Origin: Lentibacillus populi | GTDB lineage: Bacteria > Bacillota > Bacilli > Bacillales > Amphibacillaceae | Direction: 5' to 3' | DNA length: 64,000 bases | NCBI GenBank assembly: GCA_014642895.1 | Contig: BMJD01000001.1 | Location: 124,001 to 188,000 of the forward strand | In this document: piece after piece, positions 28,320 through 38,130 of the stretch | Position numbering within the stretch: the first letter of the stretch is position 1 | How the letters are laid out: every line of letters begins with the position of its first letter | Program-made: the position numbers and the translations under genes | Notes under the pieces: model-generated | The model's input: only the letters and a program-made list of their open reading frames with translations | What the model was told of the DNA's origin: nothing | Database searches by the model: none

Positions 28320-28904
28320 ATGAACAAAAATAAACCGAAATTCAAACAAATTATTGAAGCAGCTGTTGAAGTGATTGCAGAAAACGGCTATCATGCTTCA
28401 CAGGTCTCTAAAATTGCCAAAAAAGCTGGTGTCGCTGACGGAACAATCTACTTATATTTTACCAATAAGGAAGATATTCTTGTCTCGTTATTCGAGGAGA
28501 AAATGGGACAGTTTATCGATCAAATTGCAAATAGCATTCACAAGAAACAAAATGCCAGTGAAAAATTGTTTACATTAATTGAAATGCACTTTCGTCAACT
28601 GGCAGATGATCATCATTTGGCAATTGTGACTCAACTCGAATTGCGCCAGTCAAACAAGGATTTGCGTTTAAAGATTAATAATGTCCTTAAGCCTTACTTA
28701 GCTGTTATTGATCACCTCATTTTAGAGGGGATTGAGGAAAAACTCTTCCGTGAGGACTTAAATCTTCCGCTGGTGCGGCAAATGATTTTCGGAACTTTGG
28801 ATGAAATTGTGACAAATTGGGTAATGAAAGATCAGAAGTATGATTTATTGGATCAGGCTTCACAAGTACACACATTACTAGTTAATGGATTAAGTATGAA
28901 ATAG
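28320..28904 (+). CDS. fadR: Fatty-acid-responsive TetR-family repressor FadR
   Basis: 194 residues. An N-terminal TetR helix-turn-helix (GYHASQVSKIAKKAGVADGTIYLYF) is followed by a ligand-binding domain that in B. subtilis binds long-chain acyl-CoA and releases DNA. The frame is open 28 codons upstream through the operator, but AGGGGATAG supports the ATG of MNKNKPKF. It sits between lcfA and fadB, as in B. subtilis. Confidence 0.94.
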   Translation: MNKNKPKFKQIIEAAVEVIAENGYHASQVSKIAKKAGVADGTIYLYFTNKEDILVSLFEEKMGQFIDQIANSIHKKQNASEKLFTLIEMHFRQLADDHHLAIVTQLELRQSNKDLRLKINNVLKPYLAVIDHLILEGIEEKLFREDLNLPLVRQMIFGTLDEIVTNWVMKDQKYDLLDQASQVHTLLVNGLSMK

Positions 28905-28918
28905 GAAAAGCGCTTACA
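28905..28918 (+). promoter_or_regulatory. cre-like CcpA site between fadR and fadB
   Basis: GAAAAGCGCTTACA matches the cre consensus TGWAARCGYTWNCW from its third position onward. It lies just after the fadR stop. It would allow glucose repression of beta-oxidation genes, which is known for the FadR regulon of B. subtilis. Confidence 0.55.
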
Positions 28919-28980
28919 CGTTTTTCTAGTTACCTGTTCCATTTTCTGCTATTATATTGATATAGAGGGGGTAATAAATT

Positions 28981-29754
28981 GTGGGAACGTTATCGTATGA
29001 GGCGGCAAATCATGTTGCGACTCTGACTATTCAAAGTCCGCCGGCAAATGCTCTATCCAGTGCGTTATTACAAGATTTATCCGAAAAATTGGATGAGATT
29101 GAAAAGAATGAAACAATCAAAGCTGTCATTTTAAAAGGAGAGGGAAGGTTCTTCTCAGCTGGTGCTGACATCAAAGAGTTTACATCCTTGCAAAAGGCTT
29201 CCGATTATCAATCGCTTTCGGAAAAAGGACAGCAATTATTTGCGCGTGTTGAACATTTTCCTATACCGGTAATTGCTGCAATCCATGGTGCTGCACTGGG
29301 CGGCGGATTGGAACTGGCAATGTCATGCCATATCCGTATCGTCGCTGAAAACGCTAAACTGGGTTTGCCGGAATTAACACTGGGAATTATTCCAGGATTT
29401 GCAGGAACCCAGCGCCTGCCACGTTATGTCGGTACTGCAAAGGCTTACGAGATGATACTAAGTGGTGAACCGATCAGTGGAAAAGAGGCAAGCGGTTTAG
29501 GGCTTGCTAATCAGGCGGTCGCGGAGGCTGACGTTTTATCAGAAGCTACTAAACTAGCAGAAAAAATTGCTGCTAAAAGTAAACCATCGATTACCCGTGT
29601 AATGAATTTAGTTCCATATGCCATTACAGATCAGTTTACAGCCGGAGTGAAAGCAGAAGCAGCTGCATTTGGCGAAGTTTTTGGCTCAGAGGATGCAAAG
29701 GAAGGCGTACAGGCGTTTATTGAGAAGCGTAAGCCTGATTTTCAAGATAAATAG
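28981..29754 (+). CDS. fadB: Enoyl-CoA hydratase, GTG start
   Basis: 257-residue crotonase-fold enzyme that hydrates trans-2-enoyl-CoA in beta-oxidation. The oxyanion-hole segments FFSAGADIKEF and IHGAALGGGLELAMSCH, and the second active-site region LPELTLGIIPGFAGTQRL, contain the two expected glutamates. The GTG follows GAGGGGG. Followed 16 bases later by etfB. Confidence 0.93.
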   Translation: MGTLSYEAANHVATLTIQSPPANALSSALLQDLSEKLDEIEKNETIKAVILKGEGRFFSAGADIKEFTSLQKASDYQSLSEKGQQLFARVEHFPIPVIAAIHGAALGGGLELAMSCHIRIVAENAKLGLPELTLGIIPGFAGTQRLPRYVGTAKAYEMILSGEPISGKEASGLGLANQAVAEADVLSEATKLAEKIAAKSKPSITRVMNLVPYAITDQFTAGVKAEAAAFGEVFGSEDAKEGVQAFIEKRKPDFQDK

Positions 29755-29770
29755 ACGAGGAGGATTTTAC

Positions 29771-30544
29771 ATGAATATCTATGTATTACTAAAAAAGACG
29801 TTTGATACCGAAGAAAAAATTGCTGTCTCAAACGGACAAATTGAAGATGATGGTGCAGAATATATCATTAATCCCTATGATGAATATGCAGTTGAAGAAG
29901 CGATCAACCAGCGCGATGCCCATGGTGGAGAAGTAACAGTAGTGACGATTGGGGATGAAGATTCAGAGAAACAGCTGCGCACAGCACTTGCAATGGGGGC
30001 TGACAAGGCAGTTTTGATTAATACAGAAGATGATTTGGAAGATGGTGACCAGTTTACTACTGCAAAAATACTGGAAGCATTTTTTGATGAAAAGGATGTT
30101 GATTTAATTTTAGCTGGAAATGTTGCGATTGATGAAGCAAGTGGTCAGGTCGGCCCGCGACTGGCAGAGCGTCTGGACATTCCGTACGTCACGACCATTA
30201 CCGGTCTGAAAATCGATGGTAATACCGTCTACATTGATAAAGACGTAGAAGGTGACCTTGAAAAAGTGGAAACAACCTTACCAGTGCTTGTCACTTGTCA
30301 GCAAGGATTAAATGAGCCGCGTTACCCTTCACTTCCGGGTATTATGAAAGCAAAGAAAAAACCGCTGGAAGAATTAGAGATTGATGATCTTGACTTGGAT
30401 GAAGACGAATTAGAACCAAAAACAAAAACAATTGAGATATTCTTACCACCGGAAAAGGAAGCGGGAAGGGTGCTTGAAGGTGAACTGGATGCCCAAGTGA
30501 AGGAACTAGTTTCTTTGCTTAGAAATGAAGCAAAAGTACTGTAA
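29771..30544 (+). CDS. etfB: Electron transfer flavoprotein beta subunit
   Basis: 257 residues. Carries AMP and helps hold FAD in the ETF dimer that takes electrons from acyl-CoA dehydrogenases. MNIYVLLKKTFDTEEKI and the signature region VDLILAGNVAIDEASGQVGPRLAERL are typical. An in-frame extension into fadB exists; GAGGAGG marks the ATG at 29771. Confidence 0.94.
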   Translation: MNIYVLLKKTFDTEEKIAVSNGQIEDDGAEYIINPYDEYAVEEAINQRDAHGGEVTVVTIGDEDSEKQLRTALAMGADKAVLINTEDDLEDGDQFTTAKILEAFFDEKDVDLILAGNVAIDEASGQVGPRLAERLDIPYVTTITGLKIDGNTVYIDKDVEGDLEKVETTLPVLVTCQQGLNEPRYPSLPGIMKAKKKPLEELEIDDLDLDEDELEPKTKTIEIFLPPEKEAGRVLEGELDAQVKELVSLLRNEAKVL

Positions 30545-30550
30545 ACGTTT

Positions 30551-30614
30551 ATGTGCGTGTTTAAAGAGCCGCTTATCATTTGGTGACTTTTTGAACATCA
30601 TCTTAATGAAAGAA
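30551..30614 (+). repeat. Family C repeat, internally deleted, within the etf operon
   Basis: GTGCGTGTTTAAAGAGCCGC joins CATTTGGTGACTTTTTGAAC directly, giving only the two ends of the 158-bp element at 38131. It lies between etfB and etfA. Confidence 0.8.
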
Positions 30615-30627
30615 AGGGGAAATACTG

Positions 30628-31614
30628 ATGAGTGATAAACTATTAGTTATTGGTGAAACAAGAGATGGTTCATTACGTAATGTGACATTTGAAGCAATCG
30701 CTGCGGCGAAAAAAATAAATGCTGATGGAGAAATTGTTGGTGTAATCTGTGGTGACGATGACCTGGAATCACAAGCGAACGAAATGATTCACTTTGGTGC
30801 TGACCGGGTTGTTACTGTTAAACACGACAATTTAAAAACGTATACATCTGAAGGCTATGGCCAGGCTGTACTGGCGGTGATGAATGAAGAATCCCCAGAC
30901 GGAATTGTGATGGGCCATACGGCAATTGGAAAGGATTTAACACCGAAGCTTGCCAGCAAATTGGAAATTGGTCTGATTTCGGACGCGACAGAAATTGAAG
31001 CTGACGGTGATAAAGTCGTATTCACAAGACCAATTTATTCCGGGAAGGCGTTTGAAAAGAAAATCGTAACGGATGATGTTACGTTTGCTACGATTCGTCC
31101 AAATAATATTCCAGCGCTTGACCGTGATGAATCCAGGACTGGAGATATTACCGCAATGGACGTTGATGTAACAGATATTCGTACGGTTATTAAAGAAGTA
31201 ATCCGAAAAGCATCTGAGGGTGTTGATTTATCTGAAGCGAAAGTCATCGTCTCTGGTGGTCGTGGCGTGAAAAGTGCGGATGGTTTTAAACCACTGCATG
31301 AGCTTGCAGACCTATTAGGCGGAGCAGTCGGTGCTTCACGTGGTGCGTGTGATGCAGAGTATTGTGATTACTCCTTGCAGATAGGTCAAACCGGTAAAGT
31401 TGTAACGCCGGATTTATATATTGCTTGTGGCATTTCTGGTGCAATCCAGCATCTGGCAGGAATGTCCAACTCAAAAGTAATTGTGGCAATTAACAAGGAT
31501 CCTGAAGCAAATATATTTAATGTAGCCGATTATGGAGTTGTTGGTGATATATTTGAAGTTATTCCGCTATTAATTGAAGAGATTAAAAAAATGAAAGAAG
31601 AAGTTAAAGCGTAA
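30628..31614 (+). CDS. etfA: Electron transfer flavoprotein alpha subunit
   Basis: 328 residues. The C-terminal FAD domain contains [32 protein letters not shown] and GAIQHLAGM, the standard ETF-alpha signature. AAAGGGG precedes the ATG. Last gene of the fad-etf operon; the gap from etfB holds a family C remnant that does not break either gene. Confidence 0.95.
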   Translation: MSDKLLVIGETRDGSLRNVTFEAIAAAKKINADGEIVGVICGDDDLESQANEMIHFGADRVVTVKHDNLKTYTSEGYGQAVLAVMNEESPDGIVMGHTAIGKDLTPKLASKLEIGLISDATEIEADGDKVVFTRPIYSGKAFEKKIVTDDVTFATIRPNNIPALDRDESRTGDITAMDVDVTDIRTVIKEVIRKASEGVDLSEAKVIVSGGRGVKSADGFKPLHELADLLGGAVGASRGACDAEYCDYSLQIGQTGKVVTPDLYIACGISGAIQHLAGMSNSKVIVAINKDPEANIFNVADYGVVGDIFEVIPLLIEEIKKMKEEVKA

Positions 31615-31657
31615 AGTGTTTTCTGGTTGTTGCCAAACTAAAGCATAATTGTCTGAG

Positions 31658-31696
31658 GGCAGCCTGATCAATAAAAAGATCAGGCTGTTCCCAATA
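31658..31696 (+). terminator. Terminator-like hairpin after etfA
   Basis: CAGCCTGATC (31660-31669) and GATCAGGCTG (31678-31687) pair perfectly; only a weak T-run follows. Confidence 0.6.
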
Positions 31697-31732
31697 TGTA
31701 ATGAATAGGCTTCATGTTTTGTAAGCAGACTA

Positions 31733-31762
31733 TTGGCTAGGAAAACGTAACGATGGTATACT
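31733..31762 (+). promoter_or_regulatory. Promoter of trxA
   Basis: TTGGCT (31733-31738), an 18-base spacer, and an extended -10 TGGTATACT (TATACT at 31757-31762). Confidence 0.55.
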
Positions 31763-31793
31763 CATTAAAAGCAGGATATGAGGAGGGAATAGA

Positions 31794-32108
31794 ATGGCGA
31801 TTGCACATGTAACAGATCAAAACTTTGCAAAAGAGACTGCTGAAGGTTTAGTTTTAGCTGATTTTTGGGCACCATGGTGTGGACCTTGCAAAATGATTGC
31901 TCCAGTTTTAGAAGAAATTGATGGAGAAATGAGCGATAAAGTACAAATCGTTAAACTGGATGTGGATGAAAACCAGGAAACAGCAGGTAAATTTGGTGTT
32001 ATGAGTATTCCGACATTGTTATTGTTTAAAGATGGCAATGTTGTTGATCAAGTTATAGGTTTTCAGCCTAAAGAAGCTTTGGTTGAATTAATTAATAAAC
32101 ACGCTTAA
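31794..32108 (+). CDS. trxA: Thioredoxin
   Basis: 104-residue cytoplasmic disulfide reductase with the active site WCGPC in [18 protein letters not shown] and the cis-Pro loop [11 protein letters not shown]. Essential in B. subtilis. GAGGAGGG precedes the ATG. Confidence 0.97.
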   Translation: MAIAHVTDQNFAKETAEGLVLADFWAPWCGPCKMIAPVLEEIDGEMSDKVQIVKLDVDENQETAGKFGVMSIPTLLLFKDGNVVDQVIGFQPKEALVELINKHA

Positions 32109-32145
32109 TTAGCGAATAGCGAGGTTACACTTATAATCAAAGATT

Positions 32146-32180
32146 ATCCCTTGTTACTATTGTGACAAGGGATTATTTCT
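32146..32180 (+). terminator. Terminator between trxA and uvrC
   Basis: ATCCCTTGT (32146-32154) pairs with ACAAGGGAT (32165-32173), followed by TATTTCT. Confidence 0.7.
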
Positions 32181-32202
32181 GGTTTATAATTAGTGTGGGG
32201 GA

Positions 32203-34014
32203 ATGAATATGAATCAGACAATTAAAGAGAAATTAGCTGTACTCCCTGCGCTGCCAGGCTGCTATTTAATGAAAGATAAACATAATACGGTTATTTATGT
32301 TGGTAAATCGAAATTGTTAAAAAACAGGGTCAGATCCTATTTTACAGGTGCCAATGATCGTAAGACACAGCGTTTGGTTCAAGAAATTGAAAACTTTGAG
32401 TACATTGTTACATCTTCAGAAATCGAAGCACTTATTTTGGAAATGAATTTAATAAAAAAATATGACCCAAAATACAATGTATTGTTAAAAGATGATAAAT
32501 CCTATCCGTATTTAAAAATAACGAATGAACGACATCCGCGTTTACTTATTACAAGACAAGTTAAAAAGGATAAGGGTAAATATTTTGGTCCATATCCGAA
32601 CGTATTAGCGGCGAGAGAAACAAAAAAACTGCTTGATCGTTTATATCCACTAAGAAAATGTAATAATCCGCCAGGCCGCTTTTGTCTGTATTATCATATG
32701 GATCAATGCCTGGCATGCTCGGAAACACCCCCGTCAGAAGAAACGTATAAAGAAATTGTGCAGAGTATTACTTCGTTTTTAAATGGGGGACATAAAGAAA
32801 TTAAAGCCGATCTCAAACGCAAAATGGCCGATGCCAGTGCAGAGCTGAATTTTGAACGGGCGAAAGAAATGCGTGACCAGATTCAGCATATTGAAGCGGT
32901 GATGGAGCAGCAGAAGATCACCTTAAATGATCAAGTGAACCGTGATATATTCGGGTACAGCTATGACAAGGGCTGGATGTGTATTCAAGTCTTTTTTGTC
33001 AGGCAGGGAAAACTTATTGAACGGGATGTAGCTATCTTTCCGTTTTTCGATGAGCCTGAGGAAACATTTGTTAGCTATATTGGCAGGTTTTATTTGCATC
33101 AACATCACCCGAAGCCAAAACAAATTCTTGTTCCGGTCGGCAGTAATGCAGAGCTATTACATCAGCTTTTGGAAATTGATGTCCATGTGCCACTAAGAGG
33201 ACGGAAAAAGGAATTGGTTGAATTGGCAATGAAAAATGCTTCTATTTCACTGAAAGAGAAGTTCTCACTTATCGAGCAGGACGAGTCACGGACAATTAAG
33301 GCTGTTGAACAATTAGGGGAAGTATTGAACGTAGAAACGCCGCATCGCATTGAAGCATTTGATAATTCGAATATTCAAGGAACGGATCCAGTTTCAGCAA
33401 TGGTTGTTTTTATTGATGGGCGTGCAAATAAAAAAGAATATCGAAAGTACAAAATAAAAGATGTCCAAGGTCCGGATGATTATGAGACAATGCGTGAAGT
33501 TATCCGCCGCCGCTATTCACGGGTATTGAAGGATCAGCTGCCACTTCCGGACTTAATTATCGTTGATGGTGGAAAGGGGCAAATGAGCGCTGCATTGGAT
33601 GTGCTGGAAAATGAATTGGGTCTGGATATTCCCTTATGCGGATTAGCAAAGGATGACAAGCATAAAACAAGCGAACTGCTTTATGGATTCCCGCCAGCTA
33701 TCATTCCTTTATCACGTAAATCCCAGGAATTTTACCTTGTTCAGCGCATTCAGGATGAGGTGCATCGGTTTGCAATATCGTTCCACAGACAACTACGCGG
33801 GAAAAATCTATTTCAATCTGAATTGGATAAAATACCTGGCGTCGGTCAAAAAAGGAGAAGGTTGTTATTGACTCATTTTAAATCGGTCGGAGAAATTAAA
33901 CAGGCATCGATTGAGGATATAACGAAACTGGGCATTCCTAAAAATATCGCAGAACAGGTAATTACTTATTTAAACGAGGACAAAGATGAAGAAATTGGGG
34001 AATCTCCCGATTGA
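32203..34014 (+). CDS. uvrC: Excinuclease ABC subunit C
   Basis: 603 residues. Makes both incisions in nucleotide excision repair with UvrB. GIY-YIG nuclease at the start ([19 protein letters not shown]), UVR motif ([17 protein letters not shown]), RNase H-like nuclease ([22 protein letters not shown]), then tandem helix-hairpin-helix ([16 protein letters not shown]). A second ATG six bases on (32209) has better spacing from GGGGG and could be the true start. Confidence 0.96.
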   Translation: MNMNQTIKEKLAVLPALPGCYLMKDKHNTVIYVGKSKLLKNRVRSYFTGANDRKTQRLVQEIENFEYIVTSSEIEALILEMNLIKKYDPKYNVLLKDDKSYPYLKITNERHPRLLITRQVKKDKGKYFGPYPNVLAARETKKLLDRLYPLRKCNNPPGRFCLYYHMDQCLACSETPPSEETYKEIVQSITSFLNGGHKEIKADLKRKMADASAELNFERAKEMRDQIQHIEAVMEQQKITLNDQVNRDIFGYSYDKGWMCIQVFFVRQGKLIERDVAIFPFFDEPEETFVSYIGRFYLHQHHPKPKQILVPVGSNAELLHQLLEIDVHVPLRGRKKELVELAMKNASISLKEKFSLIEQDESRTIKAVEQLGEVLNVETPHRIEAFDNSNIQGTDPVSAMVVFIDGRANKKEYRKYKIKDVQGPDDYETMREVIRRRYSRVLKDQLPLPDLIIVDGGKGQMSAALDVLENELGLDIPLCGLAKDDKHKTSELLYGFPPAIIPLSRKSQEFYLVQRIQDEVHRFAISFHRQLRGKNLFQSELDKIPGVGQKRRRLLLTHFKSVGEIKQASIEDITKLGIPKNIAEQVITYLNEDKDEEIGESPD

Positions 34015-34021
34015 GCGTATT

Positions 34022-34062
34022 TAAAAAAAGGTACTGTCACTCTTCTTGAACAGTACCTTTTT
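34022..34062. terminator. Bidirectional terminator uvrC / yslB
   Basis: AAAAAGGTACTGT and ACAGTACCTTTTT form a perfect stem between the convergent genes. Confidence 0.92.
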
Positions 34063-34069
34063 ATGCTGG

Positions 34070-34504
34070 TTATGTATAAATGACCGAAAATTCAACTTGG
34101 AAGATTTTTTTATGAATTTCTTCCAGACATTCGCAGGACACGCCCTTTACCAGCTGGAGGGATTCGGCCAGAAACCCTGCTTCAATCCGGAATTCTGCTG
34201 GAAACGGGGCATTTATTCGATTGGCTACGGGATCAGCCATCAGGTGAAAAATGAGTTCCTTTCTTTTTTCCTTTACCAATTCCAGTCGTCCCCATCCAAG
34301 CTTTTCAAAGGTATGATATACATCGTCAAGTGATGCAATATCCAGTTTTCTCGCAAGATTTCTCCCGATAAAATATAATAATGTGTCCGCCTCTGTTCCT
34401 AGTAATTCAGGTAAACTTATGTATCTGAGAACATCATAACCGGCACCAGTAGACTTTAGTTCGTCCAGCTTGGAAATGGATAATAATTTCGGCTCTTTTG
34501 CCAT
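34070..34504 (-). CDS. yslB: DUF2507 family protein YslB
   Basis: 144-residue protein with ISLPELLGTEADTLLYFIGRNLARK and EAGFLAESLQ, the DUF2507/YslB features. Function unknown. The frame is open ten codons further, but AAAGGGTG supports the ATG of MAKEPKLL. Lies between uvrC and sdhC, as in B. subtilis. Confidence 0.85.
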   Translation of the reverse strand: MAKEPKLLSISKLDELKSTGAGYDVLRYISLPELLGTEADTLLYFIGRNLARKLDIASLDDVYHTFEKLGWGRLELVKEKRKELIFHLMADPVANRINAPFPAEFRIEAGFLAESLQLVKGVSCECLEEIHKKIFQVEFSVIYT

Positions 34505-34553
34505 TGTATTCACACCCTTTCTATTAGAAAACAAAACAATCTACTACATTTGG

Positions 34554-34679
34554 ATGTTAATAGACAGGTTAAGTCGGTTAGTTTTATTATCCATTTTCTT
34601 AAGCGGTTGTGCAATACCCATTTACGGTTTTTTTATTTCATTTCAAATTAAATACCATGCCTTTCTGCTTTTAACATAA
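34554..34679 (+). CDS. Doubtful 41-residue ORF with a lipobox-like segment
   Basis: ATG at 34554 opens MLIDRLSRLVLLSIFLSGC, a short positively charged start, a hydrophobic stretch and LSGC that looks like a lipoprotein signal, then one more hydrophobic stretch. No good ribosome site is visible, so it may be chance or a gene remnant. The region from 34505 to 34884 otherwise holds only the sdh promoter and the start-stop site at 34692. Confidence 0.25.
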   Translation: MLIDRLSRLVLLSIFLSGCAIPIYGFFISFQIKYHAFLLLT

Positions 34680-34691
34680 TGGAAATAAAAA

Positions 34692-34712
34692 CGGAGGGGT
34701 GTCACTATGTAA
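34692..34712 (+). other. Start-stop site (ATGTAA) behind a strong ribosome site
   Basis: CGGAGGGGTGTCACT is followed at once by ATG TAA (34707-34712), a one-codon frame. It could be chance or the start of a decayed gene. It lies upstream of the sdh promoter, so it is not in that transcript. Confidence 0.35.
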
Positions 34713-34731
34713 AAATTTCTAGCTTGTTTTC

Positions 34732-34760
34732 TTGACGCTAATTGTAGATAGAAGTACAAT
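34732..34760 (+). promoter_or_regulatory. Promoter of sdhCAB
   Basis: TTGACG (34732-34737), a 17-base spacer, and TACAAT (34755-34760), giving a leader of about 120 bases before sdhC. Confidence 0.85.
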
Positions 34761-34884
34761 GAATGTGTCACAAATTGTACATTTTTAGGCAGTAAAGGGA
34801 ACAACTAATGGATAATGGATTACTGTTTAGAAACCCGTGCAACTCACAAAATAATACAACATAAGTTAAGGGGGGTAATACATA

Positions 34885-35502
34885 GTGGAACATCGCGAAT
34901 TTGGGTATCGCAGACTGCACTCGCTGTTAGGGGTAATTCCAATTGGTCTCTTTTTAATTGTACACTTGGTAGTGAATCATTTTGCTGTGTATGGGGAGGA
35001 GAACTTTAATAAAGCGTCAGAGTTCATGGAAAGCTTGCCGTTTTTGATTGTTTTGGAAGTATTGATCATCTATCTTCCCATTTTATTTCATGCGATTCTA
35101 GGCGTGTATATTGTCTTTGTTTCCAAAAATAACTATACAAAATATGGTTATTTCCGTAATTGGATGTATTTTTTTCAGCGTGTATCCGGAATCATCACGC
35201 TCGTTTTTATTGCTTGGCATGTATGGGAAACTCGTATTCAAATCTGGTTAGGCAATGCATCGCTGGATTTTGGACTAATGGAAGGTATCCTGACTAATCC
35301 TTTTATGTTCTGGTTCTATATTGTAGGACTGATTTCAACTACATTCCATTTTGCCAATGGCCTGTGGAGTTTCTTAGTGTCCTGGGGATTCACACAATCA
35401 CCAAGATCACAGAAAATAGCTACATATGCTACATTAATCGTGTTCCTGGCAATCAGCTATATCGGAGTTCGAGCAATCATTACATTTGCTTATGGAGTTT
35501 AA
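34885..35502 (+). CDS. sdhC: Succinate dehydrogenase cytochrome b558 subunit, GTG start
   Basis: 205 residues with five membrane helices and His residues in HSLLG, IVHLVVNHF, FHAILG, IAWHVWETR and FHFANGLWSF as haem ligand candidates. This is the di-haem Bacillus-type anchor that passes electrons to menaquinone. The GTG follows GGGGGG. First gene of sdhCAB. Confidence 0.95.
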   Translation: MEHREFGYRRLHSLLGVIPIGLFLIVHLVVNHFAVYGEENFNKASEFMESLPFLIVLEVLIIYLPILFHAILGVYIVFVSKNNYTKYGYFRNWMYFFQRVSGIITLVFIAWHVWETRIQIWLGNASLDFGLMEGILTNPFMFWFYIVGLISTTFHFANGLWSFLVSWGFTQSPRSQKIATYATLIVFLAISYIGVRAIITFAYGV

Positions 35503-35531
35503 GATAATTATTTAGGGAGTGAGCATTAATC

Positions 35532-37283
35532 ATGAGTAATCGCAAAGTTATTGTTGTCGGCGGCGGTCTTGCCGGTTTGATGGCAACAATCAAAGCAGCT
35601 GAAGCAGGTGTCCATGTAGACCTGTTTTCAATTGTGCCAGTAAAACGTTCTCACTCTGTATGTGCCCAAGGTGGTATTAATGGTGCAGTAAATACGAAAG
35701 GTGAAGGAGATTCACCTTGGAAACACTTTGACGATACAGTATACGGCGGTGACTTCTTGGCTAATCAGCCGCCGGTAAAAGCGATGTGTGAAGCAGCACC
35801 AGGTATTATAAATTTGATGGATCGTATGGGGGTTATGTTCAACCGTACTCCAGAAGGTTTACTTGACTTCCGCCGCTTTGGCGGTACCGATGTTCACCGT
35901 ACAGCATATGCTGGGGCAACTACAGGACAACAATTGTTATATGCACTTGATGAACAGGTTCGGCGTTTTGAAGTAAATGGATTAGTAACAAAATATGAAG
36001 GCTGGGAATTTGTTGGTGCAATTATCGATGAGGAAGGCGCAGGCAAAGGTATTGTTGCACAAAATATCAAAACACACGAGATCAAATCGTTCCCATCTGA
36101 TGCAACCATATTCTCAACCGGTGGACCCGGGATCATTTTTGGTAAATCAACTAACTCCATGATTAACACCGGTTCCGCAGCAAGTATCCTTTATCAGCAA
36201 GGTGTAAAATATGCGAACGGGGAGTTTATCCAAATTCATCCAACCGCAATTCCAGGGGATGATAAACTGCGTCTCATGAGTGAGTCCGCTCGTGGTGAAG
36301 GGGGCCGTATTTGGACTTACAAAGATGGTGAGCCTTGGTACTTCCTTGAGGAGAAATATCCTGCCTATGGAAACCTGGTTACCCGAGATATCGCAACTCG
36401 TGAAATTTTTGACGTGTGTGTGAACCAAAAACTTGGTATCAACGGTGAAAATATGGTTTACCTTGATTTGTCTCATAAAGATCCGAAAGAATTGGATGTT
36501 AAGCTTGGCGGTATCATTGAAATCTATGAAAAATTTGTCGGCGACGATCCGCGTAAAGTACCAATGAAAATTTTCCCTGCAGTACATTATTCCATGGGCG
36601 GTATGTGGGTTGATTACGATCAAATGACCAATATACCGGGAATATTCGCATGTGGTGAATGTGATTATACACAGCATGGCGGAAACCGTCTAGGTGCGAA
36701 CTCGCTATTGTCAGCGATTTATGGTGGCTCTGTAGCAGGTCCAAACGCAATTAAATATATTGATGGTCTCGATAAACATGTTGCCGATTTATCCTCGAAA
36801 ATGTTTGATGACAGAGAAAAAGAAGAACAAGAAAAATTTGAGAACATGATGAAGATGGATGGCGATGAAAATGCCTATCAGCTCCATCAGGAATTGGGTG
36901 AATGGATGACGGATAATGTCACCGTCGTGCGCTACAATGACAAGTTGCAGAAAACGGATGAGAAACTTCAGGAGCTTCAGGAACGCTGGGAAAATATTAA
37001 TGTGGAAGATACATCACGCTGGAGTAACCAGGGGATTATGTTCACGAGGCAATTAAAGAATATGCTGCATTTAGCCCGTGTCATTACATTGGGTGCATAC
37101 AACCGTAATGAAAGCCGCGGCGCCCACTATAAACCGGATTATCCGGATCGTAATGATGAGGAATGGCTAAAAACAACGATTGCTACGTTTGATGCAGAGA
37201 AAGATGCACCGGATATATCATATGAAGAGGTAGATACTTCTTTAATTAAACCAAGATTACGTGACTACACGAAAAAACACTGA
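35532..37283 (+). CDS. sdhA: Succinate dehydrogenase flavoprotein subunit
   Basis: 583 residues. FAD-binding VVGGGLAGLMATIKAAEAG, the covalent-flavin His in RSHSVCAQGGING, the catalytic region SESARGEGGRIW, and HYSMGGMWVDY are intact. It oxidises succinate to fumarate at the inner face of the membrane. GGGAGTGAG precedes the ATG. Confidence 0.97.
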   Translation: MSNRKVIVVGGGLAGLMATIKAAEAGVHVDLFSIVPVKRSHSVCAQGGINGAVNTKGEGDSPWKHFDDTVYGGDFLANQPPVKAMCEAAPGIINLMDRMGVMFNRTPEGLLDFRRFGGTDVHRTAYAGATTGQQLLYALDEQVRRFEVNGLVTKYEGWEFVGAIIDEEGAGKGIVAQNIKTHEIKSFPSDATIFSTGGPGIIFGKSTNSMINTGSAASILYQQGVKYANGEFIQIHPTAIPGDDKLRLMSESARGEGGRIWTYKDGEPWYFLEEKYPAYGNLVTRDIATREIFDVCVNQKLGINGENMVYLDLSHKDPKELDVKLGGIIEIYEKFVGDDPRKVPMKIFPAVHYSMGGMWVDYDQMTNIPGIFACGECDYTQHGGNRLGANSLLSAIYGGSVAGPNAIKYIDGLDKHVADLSSKMFDDREKEEQEKFENMMKMDGDENAYQLHQELGEWMTDNVTVVRYNDKLQKTDEKLQELQERWENINVEDTSRWSNQGIMFTRQLKNMLHLARVITLGAYNRNESRGAHYKPDYPDRNDEEWLKTTIATFDAEKDAPDISYEEVDTSLIKPRLRDYTKKH

Positions 37284-37299
37284 GGAGAAGGGGATAACA

Positions 37300-38061
37300 A
37301 TGGCTGAACAAAAAACAGTTACGTTTATTATAACACGTCAAGACAGCCCGGATTCTGCTCCTTATGAGGAAACATTTACTATTCCTTATAGACCAAATAT
37401 GAACGTTATATCCGGGTTGATGGAAATACGGAAAAACCCAGTTAATGCAAAAGGCGAGAAAACAACACCGGTGCAATGGGATATGAACTGTCTGGAAGAG
37501 GTTTGCGGGGCTTGCTCGATGGTGATTAACGGTACAGCTCGGCAATCTTGTGCTGCACTGGTCGATAAGCTGGAACAGCCGATTCGTCTGGCACCAATGA
37601 GTACCTTTCCAGTAGTTCGCGACCTTATTGTTGATCGTGAGCAAATGTTTGATGCGTTGAAACGGATTAAAGCTTGGATTCCAATTGACGGTACGTATGA
37701 CCTGGGGCCTGGGCCACGCATGCCGGAGAAAAAACGGCAATGGGCATATGAATTGTCAAAATGCATGACTTGTGGCGTGTGTGTAGAAGCATGTCCAAAT
37801 GTAAACGATAAGTCAAACTTCATTGGACCATTCGCTCTTTCTCTGCCCCGGTTGTATAATGCGCACCCAACAGGTGAAATGAATAAAAGTGAACGTCTGG
37901 AAGCATTAATGGAGGATGGAGGAATCTCCGGATGCAGCAATGCGCAAAACTGTGTTCAGGTTTGTCCAAAAGGAATCCCGTTAACTACTTCAATTGCAGC
38001 AATGAATCGCGATACAAATATACAGGCATTTAAAAGTTTCTTTGGCAGTGACCACATATAG
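37300..38061 (+). CDS. sdhB: Succinate dehydrogenase iron-sulfur subunit
   Basis: 253 residues. 2Fe-2S ligands CLEEVCGACSMVINGTARQSC and the two further clusters in CMTCGVCVEACPN and CVQVCPKGIPL bridge SdhA to SdhC. An in-frame extension overlapping sdhA exists; GAGGAGAAGGGG points to the ATG of MAEQKTVTF. Ends the operon. Confidence 0.96.
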   Translation: MAEQKTVTFIITRQDSPDSAPYEETFTIPYRPNMNVISGLMEIRKNPVNAKGEKTTPVQWDMNCLEEVCGACSMVINGTARQSCAALVDKLEQPIRLAPMSTFPVVRDLIVDREQMFDALKRIKAWIPIDGTYDLGPGPRMPEKKRQWAYELSKCMTCGVCVEACPNVNDKSNFIGPFALSLPRLYNAHPTGEMNKSERLEALMEDGGISGCSNAQNCVQVCPKGIPLTTSIAAMNRDTNIQAFKSFFGSDHI

Positions 38062-38088
38062 ATTTTTACATTTGTATATAACGATAAA

Positions 38089-38125
38089 TGGTCCTTACCC
38101 GTTTGTGGCAAGGACTATTTTTCAC
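38089..38125 (+). terminator. Terminator of sdhCAB
   Basis: GTCCTTACC and AAGGAC (38110-38115) arms followed by TATTTTT. Confidence 0.75.
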
Positions 38126-38130
38126 TTTAA

